A stretch of 64,000 nucleotides of DNA from Pseudomonadota bacterium (lineage in GTDB: Bacteria; Pseudomonadota; Alphaproteobacteria; Rhodobacterales; Rhodobacteraceae). The position numbers and the translations under genes were made by a program. Each line of letters starts with the position of its first letter. Positions within the stretch are counted from its first letter, which is position 1. Shown one piece after another: positions 63,417 to 64,000 of this stretch. The stretch covers positions 1 through 64,000 of the forward strand of contig JAFEFU010000055.1 of NCBI GenBank assembly GCA_018240425.1, written 5' to 3'. The notes beneath the pieces were generated by a model. That model saw only the letters and a program-made list of their open reading frames with translations, did no database searches and had not been told where the DNA came from.

Positions 63417-64000
63417 CTAGCGATCCGGCGCGATCAGCCCCAGCCCGCGCAGGTAGATGCCGATCCCGGCCTCGAGCAGTTCTTCGGGCGGGAAGGGGCT
63501 GCGGCTTCCGGGCGCGCCGCGGGCGAACAGTTCGACGACGCCGTGGCTGAGCGCCCAGACGTGATTGGCGAACATCGCCGCCGGGGGGCGGCGCGCGGCG
63601 GGGATATGCTGCGACAGCGCCTCGGCGGCGCGGGTCAGGACCGACCGCGCCCGCTCGGACGCGCGGGCGAGGTCGGGGTTGCGGTTGAAGTTCACGCCGC
63701 TTTCGAACATCGCCATGTAATGGCCCGGAAACTTTCGGGCAAAGGCCAGATAGGCCCGCCCGGTGGCCTCGAAGGCGGCAAGCGCGGTCGGCTGGCCGCC
63801 GTTGTAGGCATGTTCCATCAGGTCGGCGAAGATCTCGAACCCCTGGCGGGCACATTCGGCGATCAGATCCTCGCGGCCGGCGAAATGGCGGTAGACGGCT
63901 GCGGGCGTCACGCCCGCCGACTTGGCGGCGTCCGAGAGGGTGAAGCCCTGCGGCCCCTGCGCCTCGATCAGCGCCAGCGCGGCGTCGATCAGCGCCTGGC
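63417..64000 (-). CDS. TetR/AcrR-family transcriptional regulator, 5' partial
   Basis: The gene runs off the window end; 194 codons are visible and the 5' end is missing. The frame upstream of the GTG at 63911 continues with ALIEAQGPQGFTLSDAAKSAGVTPAAVYRHFAGREDLI, a complete TetR helix-turn-helix, so that GTG is not the start. The C-terminal ligand domain is helical and of the WHG-type (FANHVWALSHGVVELF). Target is unknown; the neighbouring fused fatty-acid enzyme, on the opposite strand and ending 4 bp away, is not necessarily regulated by it. Confidence 0.9.
   Translation of the reverse strand, partial: QALIDAALALIEAQGPQGFTLSDAAKSAGVTPAAVYRHFAGREDLIAECARQGFEIFADLMEHAYNGGQPTALAAFEATGRAYLAFARKFPGHYMAMFESGVNFNRNPDLARASERARSVLTRAAEALSQHIPAARRPPAAMFANHVWALSHGVVELFARGAPGSRSPFPPEELLEAGIGIYLRGLGLIAPDR

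Overview
High-GC chromosomal DNA of an alphaproteobacterium, almost certainly Rhodobacterales (Rhodobacter/Paracoccus-type family). Grounds: the dusB(nifR3)-ntrB-ntrC-ntrY-ntrX cluster with an NtrC that lacks the GAFTGA loop, adjacent sciP and ctrA, a fused ispDF, a trpC-moaC-moeA-lexA block with alphaproteobacterial GTTC-N7-GTTC SOS boxes, and gltX/comEC next to gltA. I see no prophage, insertion sequence, CRISPR array, rRNA or tRNA. The window is mainly core chromosome; novelty lies in small genes, regulatory sites and intergenic elements.

Layout. 1-2505: polar amino acid ABC importer (ATPase tail, binding protein, two permeases). 2528-6521: PAP2 phosphatase, DUF2127 membrane protein, ilvD, aldo/keto reductase. 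6859-9657 (minus): grxD and a bolA-like gene, then ispDF-pgpA-cinA. 9997-17238: dusB-ntrBCYX nitrogen regulation. 17338-19486: FliM/FliN-like protein and AcuI-type reductase. 19503-22742 (minus): trpC-moaC-moeA-lexA. 22941-30002: EF-G-like protein, gltA, gltX, comEC. 29986-33307: GST, two c-type cytochromes, a LysR regulator. 33335-36765: small membrane protein, hpt, a RatA/COQ10-like protein, purL. 36970-41694: sRNA candidate, LysR regulator and divergent fused indolepyruvate ferredoxin oxidoreductase. 41760-44992: murI, mnmA, sciP, ctrA. 44993-45811: an 800-bp non-coding region rich in direct repeats. 45812-55287: ligA, recG, an SOS-controlled microprotein, an IscU-like gene, hisI, a KamA-like gene, gyrA. 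55444-58826: a small ORF, an outer-membrane barrel, trmFO, gluQRS. 58887-64000: CNNM/CBS protein, TIGR01244 sulfurtransferase, DksA-like zinc finger, fused hydratase/dehydrogenase, TetR (partial).

How the genes work together. Several groups are translationally coupled by 1-4 nt overlaps (the two permeases; ispDF-pgpA-cinA; dusB-ntrB; ntrY-ntrX; moaC-moeA; ligA-recG; trmFO-gluQRS; hpt and its small partner). The repair block ligA-recG is followed by a 40-residue membrane microprotein with its own SOS operator and a strong terminator. lexA carries three equally spaced GTTC repeats, so repressor and target lie in one window. The best candidates for undescribed biology are this SOS microprotein, the roughly 80-nt RNA between purL and the LysR gene, and a 100-bp palindromic intergenic element present twice.
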